From Lineus longissimus (taxonomy: Eukaryota > Nemertea > Pilidiophora > Heteronemertea > Lineidae), in NCBI RefSeq assembly GCF_910592395.1, contig NC_088313.1, positions 2,048,501-2,112,500 on the forward strand: a DNA stretch of 64,000 nucleotides. Reading direction: 5' to 3'. Shown piece after piece: positions 28,601 through 39,860 of the stretch (its first letter is position 1; the number at the start of each line of letters is the position of its first letter). The notes beneath the pieces are model-generated. The model did no database searches. It was not told the origin of the DNA and saw nothing but the letters and a program-made list of their open reading frames with translations. The position numbers and the translations under genes were made by a program.

Positions 28601-31600
28601 TGATGACCCTGCTCCTCATCCCACGTCTTGTCTGTAAGGCTGAGTTACTTGCTAATCAAGCCAGGGAAAAGGTGGGTTTAGATGCCAACTATACGTTCAT
28701 AATTCTATAATATATTGGGCAGTGATACTGTGACAGAACATTTCATAGTGAATAAAACACAAGCAACGATCTACGTATTCTCGACGTTTCGTGTATTTGA
28801 CACTTTTTCAAAGAGATACAGAATCAAAAGGTCAACCAGGTTTTATATAAAATTTAACAGAGATTCTGGTTTGCGCTATGCTACGTCTTAACATACGCCG
28901 TCAGCGACCTCGTGTCGTGATGTGCTTTGTTGATATCTACATTGATTCCTATTGGCTGAGGCTTTTAGGGGGCGTGGTTTCCAGGAACTGTAGAGCATCG
29001 CGTGGCCAATAGGTGGCTCTTTAGGTAGAATGGCGGTTCAAGTTAATGATTCAGTGAGTTACACTGTGACAGAACATTGACTTCTCGATCGACAGGGCAG
29101 CTCAAGTGACTGCTTGCTGCCAAAACGGGTCGTATTTAGATCCCTGTTCTTTGATACTCCAGAAAGTTAAAGAGTTGACTCAGCGAGTTGAGGTAGTTTT
29201 GGACATGACTTGTAAATGTCAGACAGGCCTAAGGTTACACCCGATCCTAGTGCATTATCTATTGCAATTCGATGATTTTCAATATCCTGTTAAATCACTG
29301 TCCTGCTGGAAGCCATTTTTGTCTGAAAAACCAACATGTCTCATGCCAAAGTTGTCCCTTGAAGCAACTGATTACCGGTATGCCACTGATAAACATGAGA
29401 AGTATTTATCGCTGTCTGCATCCTTTCCAGTTCAGTGTACCCGAAACCATCACCCCTGATGATGTGCTGAAGAGTAACAAAGCAGAGCAGTTCAGCTTTT
29501 CCAACAACCTGATTCACTCCCTCAGCATCATGCAGAGCACTCTGCACCAGTATGAAAGGTATGTCAGCTACGTCAGTTAAATTACCCCTTTAACAGCTGC
29601 ATTTTTCCGATAACCTGTTTTTAAAAGGCTGTGGCTTGAAACAGAGAAGAGTTAGATTCCTCAAAACCGTCATAGAAACGATAATTATACTACCTGCACG
29701 CCATCTATCAGTAGGCGGGAAAACTGAGGAGCAGACGATCTTTTCAATGAAACTCAATGAATAACGCATAGGTGCTCATCGCAGTTAAAGGGTTAAACTC
29801 CTTGCGATTATGCCACTCTTGAGGCATTATTTGCCGCCGGTGAAATAGTAGGCATTAGTGATATGATGAGACAGTATCTTTCATTCTATTCATTTTTGTT
29901 TGACTTGTCGCTTCAGGGCTTTGTCCTCCTGCACCTCAGAGCAGTTCCTCAAGATCGGGACCCTCCTACCAGAGCTGGCCGTACACGAGAAGACCCTTGA
30001 TATGTTAATCGACCTGCTGAGGAAGGATCAGCTCGATGAGAATCTGAATCTGGACAACTTGGAGAAGTCCATTGCTTATTTCAAGGTAAAATGATATGAA
30101 AGAAAGAAAAAAGACCAAAAAAGTCCAGTGCATGTAGAGTGGAACCTCTTTTAGCAGACCCCTCTCTTTTAAGGACACCCTCCTCTAATGAGGACACTGG
30201 TTTTGGTCCCACACCTGTTGTTTTCTTTCATATTGACCTCTGTAGTCAGGACACCTCTCTAATAAGGAGAGCATATGTCAGTCCCAAGGGTATCCTTAAT
30301 AGAGAGGTTCTACTGTATATATGCCATATCTGTGTTTGTTTTGATTGTTTACACTATGGTCCAACCAGTGAAGATGAATATTTTTATATATGGACTATGG
30401 ACCAGTTCACTATTGCATTCAAGACTAAGTGGGATAGTCCTGTCAAGATTGATACAGATTAGTAGAATTGGAAAGAAAGTGTGACAAAATTTTCTGGCCA
30501 CGGTGAACTTGCAACATGTTCATCAGTGCCATGCAGGGAGTCCCTGTGATTTATCAGGATCGCCTTCATTTTCTACCTTTACGTTAAGTCATTTGTGAGG
30601 ATATCCTATATTTTTTCAATCAGACGTGGGTCAATATTACCACTATCTCAAAGTAAACATGACATTATTTTTCGCTTATCTAGCATCTGTACAGCGTCCA
30701 CCTCTCCCACGAGAAAGTCGACTGCACCTCCATGATGAACGACCTTGTCAAGACGACGTCTGCAGCGTGTGATGCTGTCCATGTGGATTTGATGCGGATG
30801 AAGATTCTCCTGTCGTCAGGACAGGAAACCAGCGACATTTCGATTCTGTTCCGCGATTTGGAGAAGATCAATAGCGATATCAGGCTGAATGCGAGGAAGG
30901 TTAAGCGTCGTATCCCATCGCAGAAGAGTGGGCAGACGTCACCACTCTCCTTTGGAAAGGAGGTATGAATGTTGGAAAACACTCAGTTCTTGACTTGATG
31001 ATAAATCATGTTTTCTTCGTAAATATTTGCTGGTAATTGAAGACCCTTGGTTTGTAAAGTGTCTAATAGAATTAACCTGGAGGAATAGGAGATAATATTT
31101 TATTTAGACTTGTCTCTTAGAACCACGCACACTAGATATCAGCTAAAGAAGAATAAAATGTCTTTTCTTTCTGCAAAGAGTCCTATTATGTGCCTGATGG
31201 CTTTGATTGTTGTGCTTTTCTTTCCTGTATCATCGCTATCCGATCTTTAAGGTTCAAGCTCGCATTCAAGATGCTCGAAAGGAGATCAATCGCGTTGTGA
31301 AGTCACTAAAGGGGGTCGGACTCCTTGCCATGCAGAAGGCTGTAACATTACAAGGTAAGCTGTTGATAGTTGGTATATTACTTAATACCTATTGTGTGAT
31401 CAATTGTGGGGTGTTATCGTGTGTGAATCTGTTGTTTGCGAGTTAGTGTAAAAGTCTTCAGATTTTCGTAAGCAGGCCTTGATATTGTAAAAACTTTGTG
31501 ATCCATCTCATTTCCTTCCGATGCTAAACTCCTGTTGATTTCATTTCTGCTGATTAACCACAAGCATTTCATGGCTATATACCCAATAACAGCATTCTTC

Positions 31601-34600
31601 AAAAGTCCATAAGCTTAATCGGCTTTGGTACCTAGGGACCATCCATGAAGTACCTACACCCCCTCAATTTGCATGAGTGAACCCTCCCAGCTATCTAACT
31701 TAATTTTGGTGATGTGTCATCTCAAACTCCAACCCCATTTGTTCTTTTGCTGTACCTGTGATAATAAATCCCTTACCTGCCAACTTGTTTACAGAGATAA
31801 GGCAAACTACACATCCCCGAAGATGGCATTTTGGGAAACGTAAATACACGCCAAAAATACTGTCATCAGTTGACTTGACTCTGAATCTGTTGAAGTTATA
31901 TTTCTTTCTGGTGATGGATTTTTGAATTACAGAGATGACTCATTATGATTATTTTGAGGATTTCAGTGTATTCCTCAAATTTGCTTTCAAATACTGCAGT
32001 CAGATTTTTTTCAGATTTCTTGCTGCTTTTCCCCTCCTTTCAAATTTGGCCTTTGCTTTAATAGGCCTTCAACAAGGCACTTGGCTAGCTAGCAAAGTAA
32101 GGCAAAAAAGCTGTGGTTCAGATGGAAAGGATCATCATATTTTTTCATCAAAATCACCAAATCTAATTATTTTAGTACACATACCTTCAAATATGGAAAA
32201 GGCCTTCTCAGAGTCTATCAAATAAACAATGACCTTCTGGTAGGCCCTGAATAAAACTCTTTAAATCTTCAAGTAAGATTCTGAACATGATCAAGAAACA
32301 TCTCTGAACCACAGTTTGGCCTTAGAGTGATTTAACCCTTTTCCAGTTTTCGTACTTATTTTGTATATTTTGGTTTTGCTTGGTCTCCAGTGCCGCAAAG
32401 CAAGTCAGAAGCAGAGGAAGGCGGTAAAATATTCAATCATTTTCACCGTTATTTCTTGAATGTTTTTTTTTAGATTAAGAGTTGGGTTCTTGGTGTCAGA
32501 TGGACAATGATGAATTATTTACGTCTGCAGACAGATGACTTTGTTAAATTTGGGGAGTGGTGGGGATCATCAAGAATTCGTCATGCCTCTCTTCCCAAAA
32601 TGGTCAAATCAAGAATTCTTCTTCCAAAATGTCACTTTTTGATAACTGGCAAATTCAAATTGTCAGTTGTTGAGAGCCTGGAAGTTGACGTTGCCCTCCG
32701 AAAGATTATTTGATTCAAAGTTGACATTGCCCTCCCAATGATTATTTGATTTGAATAGCATGAATGAGCCAATCATAATCACGCACAAGTCATGCTTCGT
32801 CTAATTCATCATGTCCATCGTCATTCAAGCAGCCCCAGCAATGCATCCTATCCTAGTTACACCAGATATCATAGGCGTTTTGTTAAATAGGGGTTGTTGT
32901 GAGAATTACAAATGGAAGCAAGGGCAGAATAGCGCAGTGGAAGGGAGTCGGCCTCATGTTCAAGAGGTCGTGGGTTCAACTCCTGGCTGAGTCAATGCCT
33001 GGTTGAGTTCAAGTGAGCGCCTTCTGGTTGCTCCTTGAAACCCCTGATTGATTTCTGTGGAGACCAGGGTATGATATCCCAAAAGCGCTTTGAACAGGGA
33101 AACATGGAAAAGCGCCATATAAGAACTCAATATCATTATTCAGCTACACACATTTTCAATCAGGGTGACTTATTTCAAGAGAATCCACATTTAACCTGAG
33201 ATTTTTGCATGAATATGGAGAGTATAGAACTGCTGCCGAATGAGAAATCATGAGAAAATGCGTCTGCAGGCAAGATCCGTGGACATGCACGATTGCTAAG
33301 TGCATCACGCCAGTTACGTCTTAGGCTGGGTTAGCGTAGAGTGCACGAAGTCATGAGAACATTTCCTTAGAACGGGCTACATAAGATTCACAATGTCATT
33401 TGACATGAATCATTCATATGTAAACCTGGTCTGATAGGACATTACTGCATTGCCTGTGCTTGTTCATGCTTCATTTAGATGCGTTGTGACTATCAACTGT
33501 GATCTTGACTTTCGCTGATAATTTGAATATTTTTGTAAAGTATTTTGAAGCTATTTGTGTTGAGCCTTGAAATGGTTGTCAATGACGGCTGGTTGCCTAA
33601 AGCTGTCCATCCTGAGATCAGTTTGAAATATCGAGGGCAGAGTATCATGATGGAGGTTGTCAGATTTGCTTCTAAAACCCCCATGACCATGTGTGTTTTG
33701 TACAAACGCCATCTTTGTATCTGGGTAGCTGAAACTTCATGCTAGATTTGTATTTTGTCATTTGAAGCCAGCTTCACCAGGTATTGGAAAATGTATCGAA
33801 GAGACCAAATTAAGTGAAAGTCTAGGTTATAAGATGCTATGCCATTCATTACATTTCTTGAAGTTTTCAATGTGAATTTTCATACTAAACACTTTCTCAT
33901 TATAGTTCAGTACCCAGTCACACATTGATACTAAATCACAATTCATGTCACCTGGCAAACTTCGACTAACATTTTATAGAAATAAGAATGTTTTCTCATA
34001 TTGGTATATACTGTCGCATGTTTTTGTATGTACTTGTATCAAAAATATATAAGGCAAGCTAACTTATATATATTTTTGCTTGTATGGCTATGTATAGATT
34101 TTTCAAACATTTGGAAACAGATTTGCCAAAGTCAGGAAAGGATAACATTCCATTTTGACTCTGACGACTTCTCTTGTGTGTGTTCATTTCTAAACATTGA
34201 TCGTTTTAAGGGTTTTCCTGTTTCCCTTGAATCAGGATCTTTTAAGGAAAGTATCACAAATCAGTGCATCCAGTATGTTGAATATGCAGTCCTAATCACA
34301 AATGACATCCTGTAAATCGCGTCTTGCGTCATTGGCGCGCAACTCGCACATCGCTGACGCGGAGCAAGACAGATGTCATTTGTGACGTGGACTGTACTCT
34401 GTTCGCCATCACCTCATTACCCTGCACATGTATATTTACTATTCCTTTCCAAATATTTTCAGATAATGAGGGTCTCTCGGCCAACGTTATGGAGGAGGCG
34501 TGCATCCAGGCCACTAGTGACGTGTATGAGAGGGAGTCGAAGGGCCCATACAAGGACCTCATGAACTCATTCAAGATGGCGTTAGATGTGATGCAGGACC

Positions 34601-37600
34601 TTGCGAATGCCATGGAAAATGGCGAGTACGATTTTGACGGGACACGCGAGAAAAAGGTGAGAAAAAGTGGAATGGTTTCATTCTAAGTTTGGGTTATCAG
34701 TTTTGTTTTCTTGTTATAGATGGCGTGCAGATGACATCATCACAGCAATAGATGACATTTTGCACATCGTTGACAACGACACTGGGCTAGCGCTTCCTCA
34801 GCAGTTGACAATGTGACACAACAGGTTGACAATGTGACACAACAGGTTGACAATGTGACACAACAGGTTGACAATGTGACACAACAGGTTGACAATGTGA
34901 CACAACAGGTTGACAATGTGACACAACAGGTTGACAATGTGACACAACAGGTTCACAATGCAATGTAGCTGTTTTCGTCAGTAAGAATCTGTCACCCCAA
35001 AATGTGTATTTGTGACCATTTGCCCATTCTTCAGGTTGTCCAACCGGTCGTTGCCCGAGCTCATCTTGTCAAGAATGAGATCTCCGAGGCGGAGAACATC
35101 AAGTACAAGTTTGAAGCTAAAGATGAGGACCTGAAAGAGCTGAGGAAACAGTTGAAAATGAAGGTAAAAGTGCACTCTTTCTGATAGAAAACAAAATCCT
35201 TTTTCATTTGCAAGTGAAATACATTCTGTATTTTCAAGCAGGCCTAACCCTTCCCGTACCTCATTTTGCTAAAAGCCCAGAATGCATGTCAAGGGAATAC
35301 AGTGGGATGGTGCTCTTGCACTTTTAAGTGGTGCCTAGCCTGACCTTGTCATTATTCAACTTCAAAAGGTACAACAGTCAGAAAGGCTCCTATTTCAGCC
35401 CTCGAGGAGTAGACGTAGTGTTTCATTAATCCATTGTATACCTTTGCATACAATTGTGTAGACTGGGAGGGGCTGTGGTAGAGATTTGGACTCATGTTTG
35501 AGAGGTCTTGGAAGGAAAGGGTTAAAGTATGCACTCTTCTCCGCCACTGCCATTCTTATCATAAATATATGACTGTTGTGTCTGTCTTCAGCAAGAAGAG
35601 ATGAGTGAGCAGCAGCTGCGCCTTGGTCTGATCGAGAAGAAGCTGGAGAACTCGACCAAAGACGGGGACGAGAGAGTCGATAAGATACAGAGACGGCTAG
35701 ATGAGACCATTCAACAACTCAAGAGGAAAGAGAAGTAGGTCATCCCTGATACCAGGAACTTTCCCCTGCATTTTAATTTTGTGTTTTTCACGACCTGCAG
35801 AATTCCCCAAAGTATGAAAAATAACTCAGACCTGTAATACAGTTAACAAGAGAGTGGAGCTTGAAAAAGATTGCCCACCAAGTTTTGGGCTCCATAAGTC
35901 TCATAATGATAACAGTCTTGGGGCTAAATCATTGGCCAATTGACCGAAATGCTGTGTGTGATTCTGTCACAAAGACAGGAAAAGAAAGGAAAGGAATTAT
36001 CAAATTCAATCTGGAACTGGTAAACATAGTAATATCGTATTATTTTCTTCCGAAAAACATATGTAAACCTGATATTTTCACTGTTTCCAGGGAGTTTGAG
36101 GAGACCATGGATGCCCTCCAGTCTGACATCGACACCTTAGAACACGAGAAATCAGACTTAAAGGACCGCCTCAAGAACCTCTCGAAGAAAAATCTCCTGG
36201 AGGGGCTGCAGAGGCAATCGGGGCTGACGGGCATATCTGGAGCGGTCACTGGACAAGGTAGATATGATTTCTTGTTTGTAACCAGGAAAAGAAGTCAAGA
36301 GTTTAGATCAAAAAGCCGCTTAAAGCAAAAAAAGAGATTACTATGGTAAAATGAGGCAGTCAGTATTATAACCCTAACCTGAATAGCAAACCGTTTTCAT
36401 GCAACACTGATTGTTATTTTCTCTGCATTGTAGGTTCACCATCGAGTCCCATCCCAGGGTCATACCCGGTTGCTGTGAGAGATTCACCAATGCTTCTACA
36501 ACAGGTAAGCCATGACAATTACAGAAGACACTCACTACAAAGTCCAGGTTGCGACCATTAGTTACGTTACACCAGTTTTCGTTGCAACGTATGTACAGGA
36601 CTTGATCTTGGCTGTAAAAGTCCTCTGTACACTTTTACGACAGAATATATTTCTTGATGGATTTGAACTCTTCTTGAGACGTAGTCATGAAATTTCACAG
36701 TTGAATAAATGGTAAATAAACTACAATGTATATGCTTTCAGATTGAGTCTCTTATGGATGCCTTGAAATGTGTGAAAGGAGAAAATCTCCGGCTTCAATC
36801 TGAAAAAATGAAGGTAGGCCAAATGTCTTGAAGGTCAGGGCTCTATTCTGCCCATATCAGTCACTTGACGGGCAGACCTGAATTCTAAATGAGATACCGG
36901 CACAACCTGTTGTGCCACTTTTTCTCTGGCGTTCATGGCCAATTTTCAAACTGTCCTTCTGAGATTGCTGAAGAAGCAGAATAAAATGTTCCACTCTTTC
37001 TCTACAGGGACAACTTGCCCAGCTGTCTCCACTGAGGATACCCAAGAAGCCCACAGGCTTGGCGAGTACCACAGGTCTGCTGCCTATAGGAGAGGGGACA
37101 ACTGAAGGACCGATGAAAGAACAGCTCAACAAGCTGTCCAAGAATACTGCTAACCTACTGAAGGTAAATATTAATCAGTGTGCTTAACACCTTCAGCGCC
37201 GAACCACGTAGATCTACGTGGCCCAAATCCCCACTCCCCTTTGAGCTGGTTATCGGAGTCTCATGGACTTCATGAAAGAACTACGCCATCGCCATCTTCA
37301 GGGCAAGAGAGGAACTGAAAAGACTTCTCTGAAAAATTCTTGTCTTTTCAGTTCCTACCGTGCCCTGAAGATGGCGATGGCGTAGTTCTTTCATGAAGAG
37401 TAAGGTTCTGAGCTACGCCATTGCCATCTTCAGGGCACGGTAGGAACTGAAAAGACCGTTTTTGTTTCTCCCTTGCCCTGAAGATGGCGATGGCGTAGTT
37501 CTTTCATGAAGTTCATGAGACTCCGATAACCAGCTCAAAGAGGGGGATTAGTAAAACTCATCCGGGTCTTTAGCTCAGTGGGTAAGGCTGTTTGCCATAC

Positions 37601-38760
37601 AATGTGGTTCATCCATGCTGTTCTTGTTGTAGGCATTAAACATGATAGAAAACCTATTGTGGAAAAGCAACATGCCATGTTTGTAACACTGCTTGCAACA
37701 ACACAACAATTCAAGAACAAGAAATCACTCAGGACGTTAGGCCCTGGGCTTAAGCCCTAGGAGACAGATTCGTATCACTCATTTTAAGGTGATCAGGACA
37801 ATCATATGATTCAGCTACTTATATGACGACACTGAGATGATCGTATTTGAGTGTTCAAGATCTCGTACCATACTTGCCTGGTTTCCTTAACAATGTCAAT
37901 TTCACCATTCCAGGAACTTCACCAGATGAGTGCCTGTCCCAAGGTCGTCGACATCAGGAAGAGGAAGGCGGGAGAAGAGCCAGTGACTGAGCGATCCAGT
38001 CCAGCCAATCAACTCCTTGATAACACTGCCAAGCTGACGAGGATGCAGAAGACAGCGCTTGATGTATGTATTGCACTCAATCATGTACAGGGTTTGGGGT
38101 AGAGTTAGGTTGGAATTGAACAAAACAGTCGTAAATTTCCTTTCTGAACTAATGTGTACCCCTAGTTTCATTGAAACCTTAAGATTTCTTCTCTTAGTGT
38201 CCACAACCAAATGGATGTTGTCTTTTGTCTTATCATTTACCTGTTTTCTTTCAGTTACAAGTTGATGTAACTAATCTCCTTGCTGCCAACAGAACAGGAG
38301 GACGCGTCAAGACAGATTTCTCTGTCTTCCCGACACCAACATTTGCTAAAGTAAGTTATCATGTTGGTTTTGGTACATGTATAGGGCTGTTTCTTTCTGC
38401 ATTCAGTGGCTCTCCTACGCTGTCAAAGACAGTCATCCTCTCTATCACATGGTGTACTCGGACTGACCAGGAATTGAACCTGGGATCTCAGACAGAACTC
38501 ACCGGCACTGATGTTACCATTGTGACACTTTTTCAAGTGCTGTTATATTCCTTATTGTGAGCGTTAAATTCAATCATCGATTTTATAAATATCTGATAAT
38601 TGTTATCCTTCTTGACTTACAGATGTTGCACGAGAAAAAGGCTGATACGCGGTGTATTGGACGGGTGAAAATCCCAGCGGAGACGGGTCAAGGCGATACG
38701 ATACCATTGCATCTACAACCAGATACACTGAAAAAGTTACACGTTTCATTCGTTAGATGA
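7675..38760 (+). CDS. DCTN1: Dynactin subunit 1 (p150Glued)
   Basis: Largest dynactin subunit. It links cytoplasmic dynein to cargo and binds microtubule plus ends. Coding exons: 7675-7777, 8169-8284, 9053-9203, 22525-22757, 23913-24110, 24459-24530, 24996-25103, 25605-25780, 26335-26494, 26864-26968, 27396-27497, 27792-27881, 28091-28210, 28486-28671, 29431-29558, 29917-30085, 30684-30962, 31252-31354, 34463-34656, 35035-35163, 35592-35734, 36091-36257, 36434-36504, 36742-36813, 37008-37163, 37914-38063, 38255-38350, 38623-38760. Total 1304 aa (human 1278). An N-terminal CAP-Gly domain spans about residues 7-73, with GNVAYVG, KWIGV and [10 protein letters not shown] Lys/Ser/Pro-rich stretch follows (74-200). 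Coiled coil 1 covers about 205-535 ([19 protein letters not shown]). The inter-coil region has [11 protein letters not shown] and FMPDSFMR, and coiled coil 2 (about 940-1055) has [14 protein letters not shown]. The ATG follows an acceptor by two bases. Introns look normal, and one holds a nested antisense gene. Confidence 0.96.
9630..9650 (+). other. Candidate DCTN1 microexon 1 (weak donor)
   Basis: A 21-nt segment preceded by cttgaaactttcag and followed by gttgtc. Spliced between exons 3 and 4 it keeps frame (phase 1 to phase 1) and codes a basic heptapeptide, KEKSEGK. Vertebrate DCTN1 has short alternatively spliced basic exons at this place in the protein. The donor is poor, so this may be chance. 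Confidence 0.25.
10191..10211 (+). other. Candidate DCTN1 microexon 2
   Basis: A 21-nt segment with a strong acceptor (cctcccgttccttgcag) and a fair donor (gtatag). It is frame-preserving (phase 1 to phase 1) and would code RYSFGWA. The splice signals are good, but the composition is unlike the basic microexons known at this site, so confidence is low. Confidence 0.25.
11735..17440 (-). CDS. Secreted single-domain C-type lectin, nested in DCTN1 intron
   Basis: Three coding exons on the minus strand, 17440-17383, 15514-15314 and 11982-11735, joined by phase-1 introns with AG/GT ends. They give 168 aa with no in-frame stop. Exon 1 codes a hydrophobic signal peptide ([19 protein letters not shown]). 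The rest is one C-type lectin-like domain of the long form. It opens with the VCPSGFF and SCYRF cysteine pair, then [25 protein letters not shown], a QPD triplet (NWYHGQPDN), the second calcium/sugar motif WND, and closing cysteines in SCEL and FICEI. QPD usually specifies galactose-type ligands and EPN mannose-type. An extra cysteine just after the signal peptide (ECTEP) could pair between chains. The product is expected to be extracellular, perhaps in mucus or immunity, but the role is inferred. The gene lies wholly inside DCTN1 intron 3 and is antisense to it. Confidence 0.88.
13437..13472 (+). other. Candidate DCTN1 microexon 3 (strong splice sites)
   Basis: A 36-nt segment flanked by acceptor cttatcttcccaccag and the near-consensus donor gtaagt. 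It is phase-1 symmetric, so including or skipping it keeps the DCTN1 frame. It would insert [12 protein letters not shown] (first residue split with exon 3), a Ser/Thr/Arg-type stretch between CAP-Gly and the Ser/Pro-rich region. That is the position of the alternatively spliced microexons of vertebrate p150Glued. It also lies inside the lectin gene's second intron, on the other strand. Confidence 0.45.
13561..13670. repeat. Perfect 16-bp inverted repeat
   Basis: Arms attgcagaattcctga (13561-13576) and its exact reverse complement (13655-13670) enclose 78 bp. Next to the right arm is a short telomere-like taaccctaacc at 13621. It is likely a small snapback element; no other copy was seen in the window. 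Confidence 0.55.
15905..16057 (+). mobile_element. tRNA-like SINE head joined to a pogo-like end
   Basis: A B-box-like gggttcaatacc near 15943 follows a degenerate A-box region (tagtgtggtcgggagg). From 16018 comes an eroded copy of the taatagagaggt / ggttccactgta terminus shared with the elements at 7335, 30135 and 60750. It lies in the first intron of the lectin gene. Composite or nested old insertions are the simplest reading. Confidence 0.4.
19369..19395 (+). mobile_element. Partial terminal repeat of the hairpin MITE
   Basis: The string gggtgatatgaataaagact and the next bases (to caaat) match one arm of the hairpin element found whole at 50811-50932 and 63637-63766. The second arm is absent, so this is a one-ended remnant. 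Confidence 0.7.
22245..22400 (+). mobile_element. tRNA-derived SINE-like sequence
   Basis: A degenerate A-box region (gtgattagggtgttgggc) is followed by a clear B-box, gggttcaatacctg, at the spacing of a tRNA-type polymerase III promoter. The body after it does not match the SINE at 32922 by eye. No intact tRNA cloverleaf is apparent. Confidence 0.4.
25160..25334 (+). pseudogene. Two decayed partial copies of DCTN1 exon 7 in the following intron
   Basis: Exon 7 (24996-25103) is followed by two eroded copies of its 3' half. Copy A (about 25160-25218) keeps catcgagataaccactctga and aatggctaagagaaggtagg. Copy B (about 25265-25334) keeps gcatcagacctggcagagac, then gtggaggtag and gcagaggaataggt. 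The equivalent exon parts read tcagacctggccgagactgt and gaaatggctgaggaaaag. The copies contain stops and length changes in frame, so they are not usable exons. They point to old local tandem duplication of the exon and its donor. Confidence 0.65.
26026..26095 (-). mobile_element. tRNA-derived SINE head (minus strand)
   Basis: On the minus strand an A-box-like tagatggtcaagtgactg is followed by a perfect B-box, GGTTCAAACCC, at normal tRNA spacing. A second A-box-like tggtttagtggttaag lies on the plus strand at about 25898, so two opposed elements may be present. It lies in a DCTN1 intron. Confidence 0.45.
28727..29078. mobile_element. Penelope-like (PLE) remnant flanked by 16-bp direct repeats
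   Basis: The exact direct repeat actgtgacagaacatt occurs at 28727-28742 and 29063-29078 and looks like a target-site duplication around a 320-bp insert. Read on the minus strand, the insert carries gaaaaagtgtcaaatacacg followed by aaacgtcg. The latter pairs gtgt with acac around caaat, then gaaacgtcg. Such a hairpin followed by GAAAC is typical of the hammerhead-ribozyme-bearing ends of Penelope-like elements. The CUGAUGA part of the core is not intact here. It lies in a DCTN1 intron. Confidence 0.45.
30135..30317. mobile_element. pogo/Tigger-like MITE (best copy)
   Basis: A 183-bp element starts tagagtggaacctcttttag and ends attagtagagaggttctactgta-like sequence next to tata (exact end agagaggttctactgta). 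Its ends are imperfect inverted repeats, and the interior repeats 'aaggacac' and 'aggacacctctc' blocks. TA at both edges fits a TA target site. Related ends occur at 7335-7521, 16018-16057 and 60750-60820. No transposase is present. Confidence 0.6.
32922..33145 (+). mobile_element. tRNA-derived SINE, near full length
   Basis: The head has an A-box (tagcgcagtggaagg) and a consensus B-box (gggttcaactcc). A middle region of about 130 bp follows, then a conserved-looking tail with aaaagcgccatataagaact and a short atcattatt end. The gcgc-tata-aag tail is typical of widespread animal SINE 3' ends shared with partner LINEs. It lies in the 3.1-kb DCTN1 intron 31355-34462, which otherwise appears to hold no gene. 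Confidence 0.7.
34801..34960 (+). repeat. 21-bp minisatellite, about 7.6 copies
   Basis: Unit caggttgacaatgtgacaca plus a, repeated almost without change. The first copy lacks one g and the last carries ttcaca for ttgaca. It lies 145 bp after DCTN1 exon 19, in the intron. The near-identity of the units suggests recent expansion. Confidence 0.95.
37184..37549. mobile_element. TTAA-flanked snapback MITE, copy 1 (right end truncated)
   Basis: Starts TTAA then CACCTTCAGCGCCGAACCAC and the palindrome cgtagatctacg. Inside are long inverted repeats of the block gaactacgccatcgccatct (with tcagggca after it). The copy stops at agggggatta without the terminal repeat seen in copy 2. It lies in the DCTN1 intron 37164-37913. 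The TTAA edges suggest a piggyBac-type source, by inference. Confidence 0.8.
38455..38535 (-). mobile_element. tRNA-like SINE head (minus strand)
   Basis: On the minus strand, A-box-like tggtaacatcagtgccgg and a consensus B-box ggttcaattcc lie about 40 bp apart, followed by tggtcagtccgag. It lies in the last intron of DCTN1. It could be a tRNA pseudogene rather than a SINE; no CCA end or clear acceptor stem was seen. Confidence 0.45.
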
Positions 38761-39453
38761 GAACTGTTGGAGAAGGCTGGATTCCTTTTCTGATGACTTT
38801 ACAATAGAAAGTTGTTCTGTATTTCAATTTAGCTCCTGCAATATCATATCGATGTCACATCGCCTCTGGGCATTATACATGTAGTAGAGCTTTGAGGTGA
38901 TATCTTCAGTAGGCCTTATAATGTGAGGTCATGCTGTGCGCAGTGTTATAAAGAGGGATACTACCCTGACCATTATTTAATGTATAAATACTAGTATAGA
39001 TAGAATGTAAAGTTTATCTCCTAAGCCGTTTGCCTAGTCACATAAAAACCTGAAACCATGCTGCTCTGCATGAATTGGCCCCTTGATTGTGATCGATTTG
39101 TCAATCAACTGTTAAGAGATGATTGAAAAAATAATCATACATTATTATTGGGGATATTTCTACATACATGTAGTAGCATGATATCAGTTTAGATGGTATG
39201 CTTGCACAAGTAGTCTTATTTATTAGTAAAGGCTGGTACTTAGAGGTTGAACAGTCTCATGGACTTGGTGATGTATTTCTGATGATTACAGGGAGTGGAT
39301 TTAGGTATTACTTCCTAAAAAACCTAAATATATTTGGGTGAGCTTCAAGCTTCAAGTGCTGTTAATGTGGTTATCACATCTTGAGGATGCGATGTTAAGA
39401 AATGACAATGCAACAGTTTGATGAGAATGTGGTTGATATCAAATATTCCGTGC

Positions 39454-39860
39454 TTAACACCTTCATCGCCGAACCGCGTAGATCTACGTGGCCCAAATCC
39501 CCCTCCCCTTTGAGCTGGTTATCGGAGTCTCATGGACTTCATGAACGAACTACGCCATCGCCATCTTCAGGGCAAGGTAGGAACCGAAAATAACGTTTGG
39601 TCTTTTCAGTTGCTACCTTGCCCTGAAGATGGCGATGGCGTAGTTCTTTCATGAAGTCATTTAAAGTTCTGAACTACGCCATCGCCATCTTCAGGGCAAG
39701 GTAGTAACTGAAAATAACGTTTGGTGTTTTCAGTTGCTACCTTGCCCTGAAGATGGCGTTGGCGTAGTTCTTTCATGAAGTCGATGAGTTCCGATATCCA
39801 GTTCAAAGAGGGGGGATTTGGGCCACGTAGATCTACGTGGTTCGGCGCTGAAGGTGTTAA
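39454..39860. mobile_element. TTAA-flanked snapback MITE, copy 2 (complete)
   Basis: A complete 407-bp copy. It starts TTAACACCTTCATCGCCGAA and ends with the reverse-complement type ttcggcgctgaaggtgttaa. The palindrome cgtagatctacg lies inside both ends. Two nested internal hairpins are built from gaactacgccatcgccatct and its reverse complement. There is no coding capacity. It lies in the probable DCTN1 3'UTR, so a transcript would carry a long hairpin. Confidence 0.85.

Noticed and set aside
34801-34960. CRISPR-like regular repeats
   Set aside because: Units are contiguous with no spacers, and the locus is an intron of an animal gene: a minisatellite.
37561-37640. Possible tRNA gene starting ggtctttagctcagtgggta
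   Set aside because: There is an A-box-like start, but no B-box and no cloverleaf follow. It is probably a decayed SINE or chance.
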